48,399 nucleotides of DNA from an uncultured Bacteroidia bacterium (GTDB taxonomy: Bacteria; Bacteroidota; Bacteroidia; Bacteroidales; Prolixibacteraceae): NCBI GenBank assembly GCA_903927965.1, contig CAIYPA010000069.1, positions 1-48,399 of the forward strand, read 5' to 3'. The notes under the pieces are model-generated. The model was not told where the DNA came from. It made no database searches and saw nothing but the letters and a program-made list of their open reading frames with translations. The first letter of the stretch is position 1. Every line of letters begins with the position of its first letter. Of the stretch, positions 28,598 through 37,390 are shown one piece after another. The position numbers were made by a program, and so were the translations under genes.

Positions 28598-28884
28598 ACC
28601 AATATCTTTCCTTGATAAAAAGAAACCACAAAGGTATAGGAAAGGTAATCCTGTTTGGATCGTATGCAAAAAATAATGCTGGAAAAGATAGCGATATCGA
28701 TATTGCGTTGATATTCGATAAACTAGACGATTTCGACAAATTCGATTTACAAGTTCAGTTGATGTTGCTTGCCGCTCAGGTTGATTCACGGATTGAGCCT
28801 CATCCCTTTTCAAAAAAAGACTTCAATTCAAATAATCCTTTTGTTTGTGAGATCAAAAGGACTGGGATAGAGATTAATTCATGA
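28570..28884 (+). CDS. MNT-type nucleotidyltransferase (HEPN partner)
   Basis: A 104-residue minimal nucleotidyltransferase. The diagnostic GS-x10-DxD is exact: Gly30-Ser31 and Asp42-Ile43-Asp44 in LFGSYAKNNAGKDSDIDIAL. In characterised HEPN-MNT pairs this enzyme acts as antitoxin by adding AMP to a tyrosine on the HEPN partner; by analogy the Tyr residues of RYDDY in the neighbour could be targets (inference). It starts inside the HEPN gene (28-base overlap) and ends 4 bases before the start of jetA, so it sits in one transcription unit with both. Confidence 0.88.
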   Translation: MDKEINLSINQYLSLIKRNHKGIGKVILFGSYAKNNAGKDSDIDIALIFDKLDDFDKFDLQVQLMLLAAQVDSRIEPHPFSKKDFNSNNPFVCEIKRTGIEINS

Positions 28885-28888
28885 TTTG

Positions 28889-30085
28889 ATGAACCATTTT
28901 AACTCCATACGCGAATTACTCAACACCCTTAACCGGGGACATAAGTTGCTGGCTGAGCTCTTCGAGAAACGGAAATCGCTTTCGTATAAGTATGAGTATG
29001 CGCTTGATGTCCTGGATGGTAATGACGATATCATTCAACTTCTTATCAATAAGGATATTATCCGTCAGAATGGAAATTTTCTCGAATTGGACGACCAGTT
29101 CCTGCAATTCTTTGAACAGATTCTGGAAGTGAACGAGGAGATCAACACGTCCTACATCAACGAGAACATCAGGCAGGTGAAGGACGAATACATGCTTTAC
29201 TACCTTCAGGCAAACAGCGATGGCGAACGTTACAAATACCTCAAAGCCGTCAAATCGTCGTTGCGAAAAATTGGAAGGATCACTGTCCGCAATATCCTTG
29301 ACCTAACCAGAAATATCGAAAATACGTTTAAGACAGAACCCAATTATAAGATCAAACTTTCCAAACTGGAGATCCACAAACAAAAATTGGTGGCTATCCA
29401 GCAATTGATTGAACAAACCGAAAAGCTGATTACGGAAGACGAACTCACCTTCTTCAAAACGGCTACCGACGAGGAGTTAAGGACGATTACCATTCAACTT
29501 CGATTGGAACTGACCGAATCGCGGCAGAACCTGATCGAAACCCGAAAGCAGATCATCGAATACATCAACCAGATCAAGTACCAGAGCAAATTCATCGAAA
29601 AGCTCAGGTTGGTCAAATACCTACGTGACCAATACGAAATCAAAGCGAAAACAAACCTTGTGGAGTTGATCAACAACAACAAAGCCACGGTTTTTGAATC
29701 CAAACCCTCCTACCCTCTCAAAATTTCGGTCAATTTTCTCCAAACCGATGCGGGCTATGAAGTTGTCAGAAAGTTGAGCAGGAGAATAAAAACAGGAGTA
29801 CGACCCTCGGTTCAGATGGCCGAAGTCATTTCGGAAGATTACTTGAAGCCTGAAACAGAAAAAGAGGTCTTTATCAACATCCATGAAGTAAAAAATAGCT
29901 TTACCGCTGGTGGCAACCACTTGTTCGACTTTCTTATGAATTACAAATTTCTTCGTGAAGTCCATTTTGATGAACGGGTTACCGTTTTTTGCCAGATGAT
30001 TTCAATGTTCGAGGAAGATTTTGATGTGACAGAGAAGTTCAACAGGCACAATGACATTGAATATGCAGTCGTTTATCCCAAATAA
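28889..30085 (+). CDS. jetA: JetA/MksF-like kleisin subunit of a Wadjet-type system
   Basis: A 398-residue, mostly helical protein. The N-terminal 90 residues look like a winged-helix region (ALDVLDGNDDIIQLLINKDI); a long helical stretch with coiled-coil character spans about 90-290; the C-terminus (KISVNFLQTDAG to the end) is another folded domain. This resembles MksF/JetA, the kleisin that bridges the two ATPase heads, in size, layout and position, being followed by MksE-, MksB- and MksG-like genes. A TTG codon precedes the ATG at 28889; the ATG is chosen. The start lies 4 bases behind the MNT stop. Sequence similarity to named families is weak by eye; operon order carries the call. Confidence 0.72.
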   Translation: MNHFNSIRELLNTLNRGHKLLAELFEKRKSLSYKYEYALDVLDGNDDIIQLLINKDIIRQNGNFLELDDQFLQFFEQILEVNEEINTSYINENIRQVKDEYMLYYLQANSDGERYKYLKAVKSSLRKIGRITVRNILDLTRNIENTFKTEPNYKIKLSKLEIHKQKLVAIQQLIEQTEKLITEDELTFFKTATDEELRTITIQLRLELTESRQNLIETRKQIIEYINQIKYQSKFIEKLRLVKYLRDQYEIKAKTNLVELINNNKATVFESKPSYPLKISVNFLQTDAGYEVVRKLSRRIKTGVRPSVQMAEVISEDYLKPETEKEVFINIHEVKNSFTAGGNHLFDFLMNYKFLREVHFDERVTVFCQMISMFEEDFDVTEKFNRHNDIEYAVVYPK

Positions 30086-30094
30086 CCCATTACA

Positions 30095-30676
30095 ATGAGC
30101 GTACCCAAACAGACAGGCGAAATATTTGATATCCTAAGCAAAGGACAATTTATCTGCTCCAACAGCTCCGATGGCGATATCCGGAAACTCTTCGATGTGA
30201 TCGACGACAAAAACAATTTCGAAACTTTGGCCGAATATTTCAAGGCGATCAATTTCATCCTTGAAAAAGGCGACGAGTTTTATTACTTCTCGCGTACAGA
30301 ATCGAAAGCCGATTTGGAACGTAAACTTGAAACGGCATTCCGATGGATCGACCTTATCGATTTCTTTAAGTCGTTCGACAACTCTTTTGCTTCGGGATAC
30401 CGCGTCACTCCCTCCGAAATCGCCGTCAAAATAAGTGTCGATGCGGTTTTGAAGAACAAGGCCGATGGAATTAGGAATATACTGAAACTGGATGATAAGA
30501 CTTCTTATCCTGAAATTGGGAACAAGGCCATTGATTCGCTGATCAAGGATGGCTTTGCAGAGATGGAAAACGAAATCCTGAAAACCTACAAGGTACTGGC
30601 ATCCTTCAAGTACCTCGAAGAATTGGTAACAAATATCAACATCCCCGAAAACATTCAAAATGAGATACCTGAATAG
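30095..30676 (+). CDS. jetB: JetB/MksE-like subunit of a Wadjet-type system
   Basis: A 193-residue protein starting 9 bases after the kleisin-like gene and overlapping the ATPase gene by 17 bases. It contains GQFICSNSSDGDIRKLFDVI near the N-terminus, then FYYFSRTESKADLERKLETA, a mixed helical/winged-helix profile expected for MksE/JetB, the small dimeric partner of the kleisin. Length is typical (about 190-220). In characterised systems this subunit forms part of the DNA-holding chamber of the condensin-like motor. It contains no enzymatic motif, as expected. Confidence 0.75.
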   Translation: MSVPKQTGEIFDILSKGQFICSNSSDGDIRKLFDVIDDKNNFETLAEYFKAINFILEKGDEFYYFSRTESKADLERKLETAFRWIDLIDFFKSFDNSFASGYRVTPSEIAVKISVDAVLKNKADGIRNILKLDDKTSYPEIGNKAIDSLIKDGFAEMENEILKTYKVLASFKYLEELVTNINIPENIQNEIPE

Positions 30677-33600
30677 AATCGTATTTATCAACAGTGCCCA
30701 TATCAAATATGCTGAGATCAACCTCGACGGGAATGTTCATTTTATTGGTACACAAGGTGTTGGTAAAAGCACCATACTCAGGGCTATCCTTTTCTTTTAC
30801 AATGGCGACACCTTGAAACTTGGGATTCCGATCGAGAAGAAGACCTATACTGATTACTACTTTGCCCATCCGAATTCCTATATCATTTATGAAGTGGTCA
30901 GGGACGAGGAGAAATTTTGTGTCGTTTCCTTTAAGTCGCAGCACAAAGTCCACTTCAGGTTTTTCGATGGGGCGTACAACCAGAAATATTTCGTGAGCGA
31001 CAATGGCATCGCTCCCGACAATTGGGAAAGTATTGCCAGACAATTGGACGCGGACCAGATCTACTATACCAAGCGCAAGATTGACATCCACAACGAATAC
31101 CGCGATATCCTTTACGGCAACCACGAAAACCGGAAAAGCGAGTTCAGGAAATATGCCCTGCTTGAAAGTAAAGATTATCAAAACATTCCAAAAACGATCC
31201 AGAATGTGTTCCTCAATTCCAAGATGGAGGCGGAGTTTATCAAGCAGACCATTATCATGTCGCTGGAAAACGATGTGCAGATTGACCTGAACAAATACAC
31301 CCACCACTTAAAAGATTTTGAGACCCAATTGGCCGATATCCAAAAGTTCAAACGGCCAGGGACTACAGCACAAGCCAATGCGATCGCCAAACTTCATATC
31401 GCGGTCCGCCACCTCGAAAGGGAAAAAATTAAACTGGCAAAGGAATTGGCCTATGCTTGTCGCGAAATACAGGTCCAGGAACCCATCTTACTAGATAAAT
31501 TTGAAAAAGCCACTTTCAAAAAAAATCATTCCATTGAAAGGCAGACAGATCTGACCAAAAGGTTCCAAAACAAAAAAGAGAAAATACAAGGCCAGATTAT
31601 CGTCCTAAAAAGTGAACTCGACAAGGCAAAGGTAAAACAGGAGGAATATAACCAGATTGGCATCGAACAGATTATCTCCCGCGTTTCAAAAAAACATCTG
31701 GTTGATAAGGAGTTGAAGAACCTGACGGAAGAAAAGGAACTCTTTTCGGTACAATTCAAAGAGCTGGCTTACAAATTTCAGGTCATGCTCGACAATCTCG
31801 AAAATCAATGGAACGATTTTTTGAACATGAAAAGTGCCGAAAAGCTGGCAGTCAACTCTGCTTTGCTTGCGTTTAAAGACGAAACGAAAAAGGTTTACGA
31901 AAAAACAATTGCTGCGCTCAGGATCGAACACAAGAAGGGTCTTGATGAATCCCGCGAAGTCTGGGAAAACAAGAAGCAGGCAACCCACAACCTGAAGCTT
32001 CAAAAGGAGGGATTAAAGCACAAGCGCTTTTTTGAAGAGGAAATCAAGTCGTTGGAAACCCTTTTGAGAAGTATCACATCGTCCAATCAGAAATTAATCC
32101 TTGATAATGAGGGTTCTGCACATCAGATTGGAACGATTCAGAAGAATTGGGAACTTGAAGAGAAGGATATCAAAAAATCTTCCGAAAGGGAAATTGAAAA
32201 AATCAATGGGCAAATCGAATTGATACAATTCAAAATTGACGAGATCGATCAGTACCTGAGAAACAGCAAAAGTTCGTTGTATAGCTGGTTATCTGAAAAT
32301 TACAAAGGTTGGGAAGCAAGTATCGGCAAGGTAATTGACGAAAAGAATGTCCTGTTCAATTCCTCGTTGTCACCAATTTTAACAGCCAAATCAAACAATT
32401 TTTACGGCATTGAATTGAACCTCAACGAAATCCACAAAACTGTCAAGACCGTAACAGACTATATCAACGAAAAATTGGCTTTGACAGAACAGGTCGAAGC
32501 TGCAAGGAAGGCGATTTCGGACCTGACCGAAAAAGCCGAAAAAGAAAAAGAGAACCTTAAAAAGAAGTACCAGCCAAAGATCCGCGAGAAAAAAGACCTC
32601 ATCAAAGGGAATGAATATTTGGTGGAACAAAACAATGCCAAAGCAAAGGAAACCAACGTAAAACTCAACGATCTCACCCGGAAGGCAGTATCCGAAAAGA
32701 AGGATGCAATTGAGTTCCTTGATTCTGCCATTGAAAAAGCAACGGAAGCAGAACTCAAATCAAAAGACGAGGTGGCAAGGATTGAGGATGAGTTGGTCAA
32801 ACTCATCAGGGCAAAAGAGCGTGAAAGGGACAAAAAAATTGATTTCCAGCAAGATAAGGTCAATCAGGAACTGATTCAAATCGAAGCTGAAATAGTCGTG
32901 GAGAAAAATGCCAACTTGAAAAGAAAGGGTGAGATTTCGGCTCAAAAGGAACTTGAGCTTTCCCGTAAAGGGATTGATACAACCCGTTTAACGGCCATCG
33001 AAACGAATTTGGAAACTGTCCAAAGGGAATTTGACTATATTGAAGAACATCGTGACATTGTTTCGGAATACAACAAAGACAAGCGTGAACTATTCGACAA
33101 AACTGATGAATTCAAAGCAGAAAAACTTCAACACGAAAAATTGCTCGAAGCGGAAGAACGGAAATTTGAACAGCAAAAGGAAACAATTAATAGTGAACTT
33201 GCATTAATTCAAGATGTTATCAAGTCATTGACAGAATCCCTAAACAAGATCAAAGAAGATAATGTTGCCTTTGATAACTTTTGTGGCTCGGAATGTTACC
33301 ACACCATTGAGGAGTTTGTTACAAATCCGTTGGAAGAGCACAAGACCGAAAAACGCGTGAAAAACCTGATCGATGAGATCAAAGAGATCCATTACGACAA
33401 GTTGAACAACCGTTTGGATGAAATCAGGAAAACGATCACCGATTTCCTTGGAAAATTTAGCGACGACAACATCTTTAAGTTCAAAAAGCAGCTCACCGAC
33501 ACAAAGTCATTTTTGGATTTTGCCGAAATGCTTTCCGATTTTGTTGAAGAGAACAAAATGGAACGCATTGAAAAAGAGGTCAATGAGCGGTTTTCCCTGA

Positions 33601-34316
33601 TCATTACGACAATCGGAAAAGAAACTACAGACCTAGTTTCCGAATCGGGAAGAATCCAAAATGTTGTGAACAAGATCAATGACGATTTTGTCAGGCGGAA
33701 TTTTGCGGGCGTGATCAAGAAAATTGAGCTAAGGATCGCCGACAGCAAGAACAGTGTGGTGCTTTTGCTCGTGAAAATCAAGGCTTACAACGATGAAAAT
33801 GCGTTTAATATTGGCGTTACAAACCTTTTTTCTTCTGATAACCAAGACAAAAAGAACAAGGAAGCCGTTGACCTGTTGAAGCAGTTTATTAAGGAAATAT
33901 CTGATATTAAAAAAGATACAATTTCCCTTTCCGATTCGTTCGAATTGAGTTTCCGGATCGAAGAAAACCAGAACGATACTGGCTGGGTGGAAAAACTTTC
34001 AAACGTTGGGTCCGATGGAACCGATGTGCTGGTGAAGGCGATGGTGAACATTATGCTTTTAAACGTATTCAAGGAAGGGGCGTCCAAACGGTTCAAGGAT
34101 TTCAGGTTGCATTGCATGATGGACGAGATCGGAAAGCTGCACCCAAACAATGTAAGGGGAATCCTGAAATTTGCCAACGACCGCAACATCTTCCTGATCA
34201 ACAGCTCGCCGATCGAGAACGATGCGCTGGCATTCAAACACATATACAAATTGAAGAAAGACGAGAAGTCGATCACCCGCGTTAACAGGATCATGACCCA
34301 ATACATTGCCGAATGA
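30660..34316 (+). CDS. jetC: JetC/MksB-like SMC-family ATPase of a Wadjet-type system
   Basis: A 1218-residue SMC/MukB-like motor. Walker A is GTQGVGKST (30-38). A long coiled coil starts near residue 215 and returns to the head near 1000, with a hinge-like non-coiled part around 530-600. The signature region SNVGSDGTD (1114-1122) precedes Walker B, LHCMMDEIGK, with Asp1155-Glu1156. The signature differs from the usual SGGQ/SGGE and resembles the GSxGT form of DUF3584-type ATPases. In Wadjet the homologue extrudes DNA loops to sense small circular DNA. It overlaps jetB by 17 bases and jetD by 4 (ATGA). Length and order fit JetC. Confidence 0.88.
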   Translation: MRYLNRIVFINSAHIKYAEINLDGNVHFIGTQGVGKSTILRAILFFYNGDTLKLGIPIEKKTYTDYYFAHPNSYIIYEVVRDEEKFCVVSFKSQHKVHFRFFDGAYNQKYFVSDNGIAPDNWESIARQLDADQIYYTKRKIDIHNEYRDILYGNHENRKSEFRKYALLESKDYQNIPKTIQNVFLNSKMEAEFIKQTIIMSLENDVQIDLNKYTHHLKDFETQLADIQKFKRPGTTAQANAIAKLHIAVRHLEREKIKLAKELAYACREIQVQEPILLDKFEKATFKKNHSIERQTDLTKRFQNKKEKIQGQIIVLKSELDKAKVKQEEYNQIGIEQIISRVSKKHLVDKELKNLTEEKELFSVQFKELAYKFQVMLDNLENQWNDFLNMKSAEKLAVNSALLAFKDETKKVYEKTIAALRIEHKKGLDESREVWENKKQATHNLKLQKEGLKHKRFFEEEIKSLETLLRSITSSNQKLILDNEGSAHQIGTIQKNWELEEKDIKKSSEREIEKINGQIELIQFKIDEIDQYLRNSKSSLYSWLSENYKGWEASIGKVIDEKNVLFNSSLSPILTAKSNNFYGIELNLNEIHKTVKTVTDYINEKLALTEQVEAARKAISDLTEKAEKEKENLKKKYQPKIREKKDLIKGNEYLVEQNNAKAKETNVKLNDLTRKAVSEKKDAIEFLDSAIEKATEAELKSKDEVARIEDELVKLIRAKERERDKKIDFQQDKVNQELIQIEAEIVVEKNANLKRKGEISAQKELELSRKGIDTTRLTAIETNLETVQREFDYIEEHRDIVSEYNKDKRELFDKTDEFKAEKLQHEKLLEAEERKFEQQKETINSELALIQDVIKSLTESLNKIKEDNVAFDNFCGSECYHTIEEFVTNPLEEHKTEKRVKNLIDEIKEIHYDKLNNRLDEIRKTITDFLGKFSDDNIFKFKKQLTDTKSFLDFAEMLSDFVEENKMERIEKEVNERFSLIITTIGKETTDLVSESGRIQNVVNKINDDFVRRNFAGVIKKIELRIADSKNSVVLLLVKIKAYNDENAFNIGVTNLFSSDNQDKKNKEAVDLLKQFIKEISDIKKDTISLSDSFELSFRIEENQNDTGWVEKLSNVGSDGTDVLVKAMVNIMLLNVFKEGASKRFKDFRLHCMMDEIGKLHPNNVRGILKFANDRNIFLINSSPIENDALAFKHIYKLKKDEKSITRVNRIMTQYIAE

Positions 34317-35167
34317 AGCTGCCTATTGCAATAGCAGAAAAGTTGGTATCAATGCTGGAAGGTGAAAAAATCCCATTCAGCCAAATAAAACATGATGTCA
34401 TTAACTCAATGATCGACAATGGGATACTGAACGTTCAAACTCTGGGGCGTACAAGAAAACTGGTTTATCTTCCGAACAACAATTCTTTGATGCCCTATCT
34501 TAGGAACCATTTTGGTATCGAAAGTTTGACTGCTTATATTGAAGGTTGCCGGAATGAGGAACTGAGCCGTGCCGGAGCGATTGAGATTGCTTCCAATTCA
34601 AAGTTGAAACAAACCCGGACTTTCAAGGGATTTCTTGTAAATTGCTATCAACCTGTGGATTGCTTCCTGAACAATCAAAAGAAAACGATTCGGCCAAATG
34701 AAGGCACTTTTACGTTTATTTATGATTATGAAAATTTTGTCCCATCACCTGACATTACCATTGTTGGGGTTGAAAATTCCGAAAACTTCAGGTACGTCGA
34801 AAAACAGAAGAAATGGTTTGGGAAACTGAAGCCATTGTTCGTTTCGAGGTATCCTCAGGAACAACATAAGGATCTGATTGTGTGGCTAAAATCAATCCCC
34901 AATCCGTATCTTCATTTTGGCGACTTTGACTTTGCCGGTTTGAACATTTATTGGAACGAGTTCAGGACACATCTGAAAGAAAAAGCAAGTTTCTTTTTAC
35001 CTCCTGACATTGAAAAATTGCTTTCTACCTGTGGCAACCGTGACAATTACAACAAGCAGGTAATCCAATTTGATTTAAACTCAGTAAATGAAGACAATGT
35101 ATTGATTTTAATCAGGTTAATCGAGAAATACAGAAAAGGCTTGGAACAGGAGATCCTGATCATCTAA
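34313..35167 (+). CDS. jetD: JetD/MksG-like Toprim nuclease of a Wadjet-type system
   Basis: A 284-residue protein with a winged-helix-like N-terminus (about 1-60) and a C-terminal Toprim-like fold. The acidic motifs match topoisomerase VI/Spo11-type and JetD nucleases: Glu154 in IVGVENSENF and the DxD pair Asp204/Asp206 in HFGDFDFAGLNIYW. Homologous JetD proteins cut plasmid DNA once the motor has measured it as a small circle. This copy is shorter than many (often 350-400 residues), mainly at the N-terminus, suggesting a reduced arm domain. It starts by a 4-base ATGA overlap with jetC, so all four subunits are coupled. Palindromic repeats follow the stop. Confidence 0.83.
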   Translation: MKLPIAIAEKLVSMLEGEKIPFSQIKHDVINSMIDNGILNVQTLGRTRKLVYLPNNNSLMPYLRNHFGIESLTAYIEGCRNEELSRAGAIEIASNSKLKQTRTFKGFLVNCYQPVDCFLNNQKKTIRPNEGTFTFIYDYENFVPSPDITIVGVENSENFRYVEKQKKWFGKLKPLFVSRYPQEQHKDLIVWLKSIPNPYLHFGDFDFAGLNIYWNEFRTHLKEKASFFLPPDIEKLLSTCGNRDNYNKQVIQFDLNSVNEDNVLILIRLIEKYRKGLEQEILII

Positions 35168-35168
35168 A

Positions 35169-35362
35169 GGTACAGCGTACCGTTAATATTTGTAGCAGAT
35201 GAATGTTTATTACAGCAAAAGGTGCAGTGCACCGACAATATTTGTAGCAAAAAAACGTCCTGGGCAGCAAAAGGTACAGCGTACCGACGATATGGTGTGT
35301 TTATATCATATTCCGGTGCACTGCACCTTCCGGTTTTAGGATGATCCATTGCTACAAATATT
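35169..35362. repeat. 52-base tandem repeats with a covarying palindrome
   Basis: GGTACAGCGTACC (35169-35181), GGTGCAGTGCACC (35221-35233) and GGTACAGCGTACC (35273-35285) are exactly 52 bases apart. The first two are followed by ATATTTGTAGCA; CAGCAAAA precedes the second and third. An inverted copy follows (GGTGCACTGCACC at 35315-35327, GCTACAAATATT at 35351-35362). The stem changes A-T to G-C on both sides at once, so base pairing is kept. The element lies between jetD and the sulfatase gene. Confidence 0.9.
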
Positions 35363-35400
35363 TCGCAGCTCTGCTGCTTTTTGCAGTAATATTTCTATCA

Positions 35401-35495
35401 TATTTCAAAATATTTCAATTTATTTCAATTGAGTATTTCAAACATATTTCATCTTATTTCAATCTTATTTCAATTTATATCCCTATATTTCAATT
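35401..35495 (+). repeat. Phased ATTTCAA repeats upstream of the sulfatase
   Basis: At least eight ATTTCA words, mostly 10-11 bases apart (35402, 35412, 35422, 35435, 35445, 35455 and on), fill the leader just before the sulfatase ATG at 35517. Confidence 0.85.
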
Positions 35496-35516
35496 GTATA
35501 TCAAATATTGGAAAAA

Positions 35517-37121
35517 ATGAAACTCGCAAACTTAAAAACGATACCTTTAGGATTGATCGGATTAACAAGTCTTTCTTCGATAAAAGCAGAAGTACGCCCC
35601 AATATACTTGTCATCCTTGCCGACGATATGGGCTTTTCCGACATTGGATGTTATGGATCGGAAATCAAAACTCCCAATCTCGACAAACTTGCCAAACAAG
35701 GGGTGCGTTTCCAACAGTTTTACAATGCCTCAAGATGTTGTCCTACAAGGGCTTCGCTGCTGACAGGTCTTTACCAGCACCAGGCCGGAGTTGGCGATAT
35801 GGTCAACAACCTGGGCACACCCGCCTATCAGGGTTTTTTGAACAAACAATGTGTCACGTTGGCAGAAGCCTTAAAATCAAATGGGTACAACACTTACATG
35901 TCGGGCAAATGGCATGTGGGAAGTCAGGCTGAAGCACTTCCCCGTCAACGTGGGTTCGACCGGTATTTTGGATTGATCGACGGAGCCAGCAGCTATTATG
36001 AGTTGATCCCCTACCGGCAGAACCAGGCAGCACCCCGGATGATGCTCAACGACTCGGCCTATTTCCCACCCAAAGATGGTTTTTACATGACCAATGCGAT
36101 TGCGGACTACGCCCTGAAATTTTTGGATGAAGAGGCAACCAAAAAGGAACCCTTCTTTATGTACCTCGCTTTCACTTCACCGCACTGGCCTTTACATGCT
36201 CTTCCAGAGGATATTGCAAAATACAAAGGCAAATATTTGAAAGGTTGGGACATCCTCCGCAAAGAGCGATTTGAAAATATGGCGAAACTTGGGTTGATCG
36301 ATCCCTCAACGAACTTATCTCCACGCGACGAAAATGTACCTGCCTGGGAAACCCTGTCCGGTGTAGAAAAAACGATGTGGGACTTGCGAATGGCCGTTTA
36401 TGCCGCAATGATCGACCGGATGGACCAGAACATCGGCCGGGTATTGGTAAGCCTTGAAAAGAAAGGTGAACTTGAAAATACATTGATTTTCTTTCTGGCC
36501 GATAACGGAGGATGTCACGAAATTGTAAAGAATCAGGGAACCTACATCCGCACCACCGGCGAAACCGGAACCCGTGAATCGTTTGATTCATATGAGTTTC
36601 CGTGGGCAAATGTGAGCAATACCCCATTCAGGATGCACAAGCACTGGGTCCATGAAGGTGGAATCTCCTCCCCGTTTATTGCCTATTATCCCAAAAAGAT
36701 CAAAAGTGGGGCGATTGTTACAGAAACAGCAGGCCATATCATTGACCTGATGCCAACACTTCTCGATTTTGCCGGTGGAACCTATCCCGAAAATTTCAAG
36801 GGGAATAAAATTATCCCCATGGAAGGAATCAGTCTGAAAGAGGCTTTAACAGGAAACGCAAAACAGAGGACGAAACCACTTTTTTGGGAACACGAAGGGA
36901 ACCGTGCCATGCGCAAAGGCGACTGGAAATTGGTTTCCCAATACGACACCAAAGCAAAAAGATTCAAAGCCTGGGAGCTCTACAATTTAAAAAATGACCG
37001 ATCAGAGTTGAACGACCAAAGTACGGCTCAACCCGATTTGAAAAAACAAATGATCGCAGAATACGAAACCTGGGCAACAAGGGTGGGAGTTGTGGCCAGG
37101 GAAGAATTGGATAAACGGTAA
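35517..37121 (+). CDS. Secreted sulfatase (S1 family, formylglycine type)
   Basis: A 534-residue exported arylsulfatase-like enzyme. A hydrophobic signal (1-21, LGLIGLTSLSSIKA) is followed by PNILVILADDMGFSDIGCYG, carrying metal-binding Asp residues. The maturation motif CCPTRASLLTG has Cys74 as the residue expected to become formylglycine. GKWHVG near residue 135 and FLADNGG near 325 are further active-site motifs. An earlier TTG at 35508 is rejected. It probably removes sulfate from a polysaccharide, perhaps the sulfated fucan used by the fucosidase operon (inference). A formylglycine-generating enzyme is not in this window, although a Cys-type site requires one or an anaerobic maturase. 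Confidence 0.93.
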   Translation: MKLANLKTIPLGLIGLTSLSSIKAEVRPNILVILADDMGFSDIGCYGSEIKTPNLDKLAKQGVRFQQFYNASRCCPTRASLLTGLYQHQAGVGDMVNNLGTPAYQGFLNKQCVTLAEALKSNGYNTYMSGKWHVGSQAEALPRQRGFDRYFGLIDGASSYYELIPYRQNQAAPRMMLNDSAYFPPKDGFYMTNAIADYALKFLDEEATKKEPFFMYLAFTSPHWPLHALPEDIAKYKGKYLKGWDILRKERFENMAKLGLIDPSTNLSPRDENVPAWETLSGVEKTMWDLRMAVYAAMIDRMDQNIGRVLVSLEKKGELENTLIFFLADNGGCHEIVKNQGTYIRTTGETGTRESFDSYEFPWANVSNTPFRMHKHWVHEGGISSPFIAYYPKKIKSGAIVTETAGHIIDLMPTLLDFAGGTYPENFKGNKIIPMEGISLKEALTGNAKQRTKPLFWEHEGNRAMRKGDWKLVSQYDTKAKRFKAWELYNLKNDRSELNDQSTAQPDLKKQMIAEYETWATRVGVVAREELDKR

Positions 37122-37187
37122 AACGAAAAAATATGCCCATTTTATTTATGCCTTTATTTCGGAAGGTTTCATTATTAACTTTGAAAC

Positions 37188-37285
37188 CAGCCAGCAGCCA
37201 GTTACTAATAACTTGATTCATTTGCATTTAGAATTCCAATTCTAATTTGAATGTTGCCAGCCGCAAGTTGCCAGTCGCCAGCCAC
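37188..37285. repeat. GCCAG-type intergenic repeats
   Basis: CCAGCCAGCAGCCAGTTA (37188-37205) and TGCCAGCCGCAAGTTGCCAG with extension (37255-37285) belong to the same family as the ends of the 11071-11405 element. They lie between the sulfatase and rpe. Confidence 0.75.
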
Positions 37286-37326
37286 ATTCCTTAGGGTAAT
37301 CACTCAACTCATTTCGCTCATGACTT

Positions 37327-37356
37327 TTTGACATTACCCGGAATTGGTTAATTTTG
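37327..37356 (+). promoter_or_regulatory. Full Bacteroidota promoter for rpe
   Basis: TTTG (37327-37330), an 18-base spacer and TAATTTTG (37349-37356; TAnnTTTG), 34 bases before the rpe ATG. It is the best match to the -33/-7 consensus in the window. Confidence 0.65.
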
Positions 37357-37390
37357 ACGATCCATTTACTTACAAGTTAAAACAAAGCAT

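Noticed and set aside
30134-31307. Long minus-strand open frames opposite jetB and jetC
   Set aside because: They mirror the codon use of the plus-strand genes, have no family features and overlap strongly supported subunits.
30660-34316. Housekeeping MukB/SMC chromosome condensin
   Set aside because: The Toprim-bearing jetD-like gene, coupled by a 4-base overlap, is the hallmark of Wadjet-type defence; a plain MksBEF would lack it.
35169-35285. CRISPR-like array (three regular repeats with variable 15-base parts)
   Set aside because: Only three direct units, spacers too short and partly conserved, an inverted fourth copy, and no cas gene nearby; a palindromic dispersed repeat explains it better.
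12241-35362. Link between an ApaLI-like specificity (GTGCAC) and GTGCAC inside the palindromes at 35221-35327
   Set aside because: The endonuclease family call is only moderate, the palindromes vary between GTGC and GTAC types, and GTGCAC also occurs inside genes; most likely coincidence.
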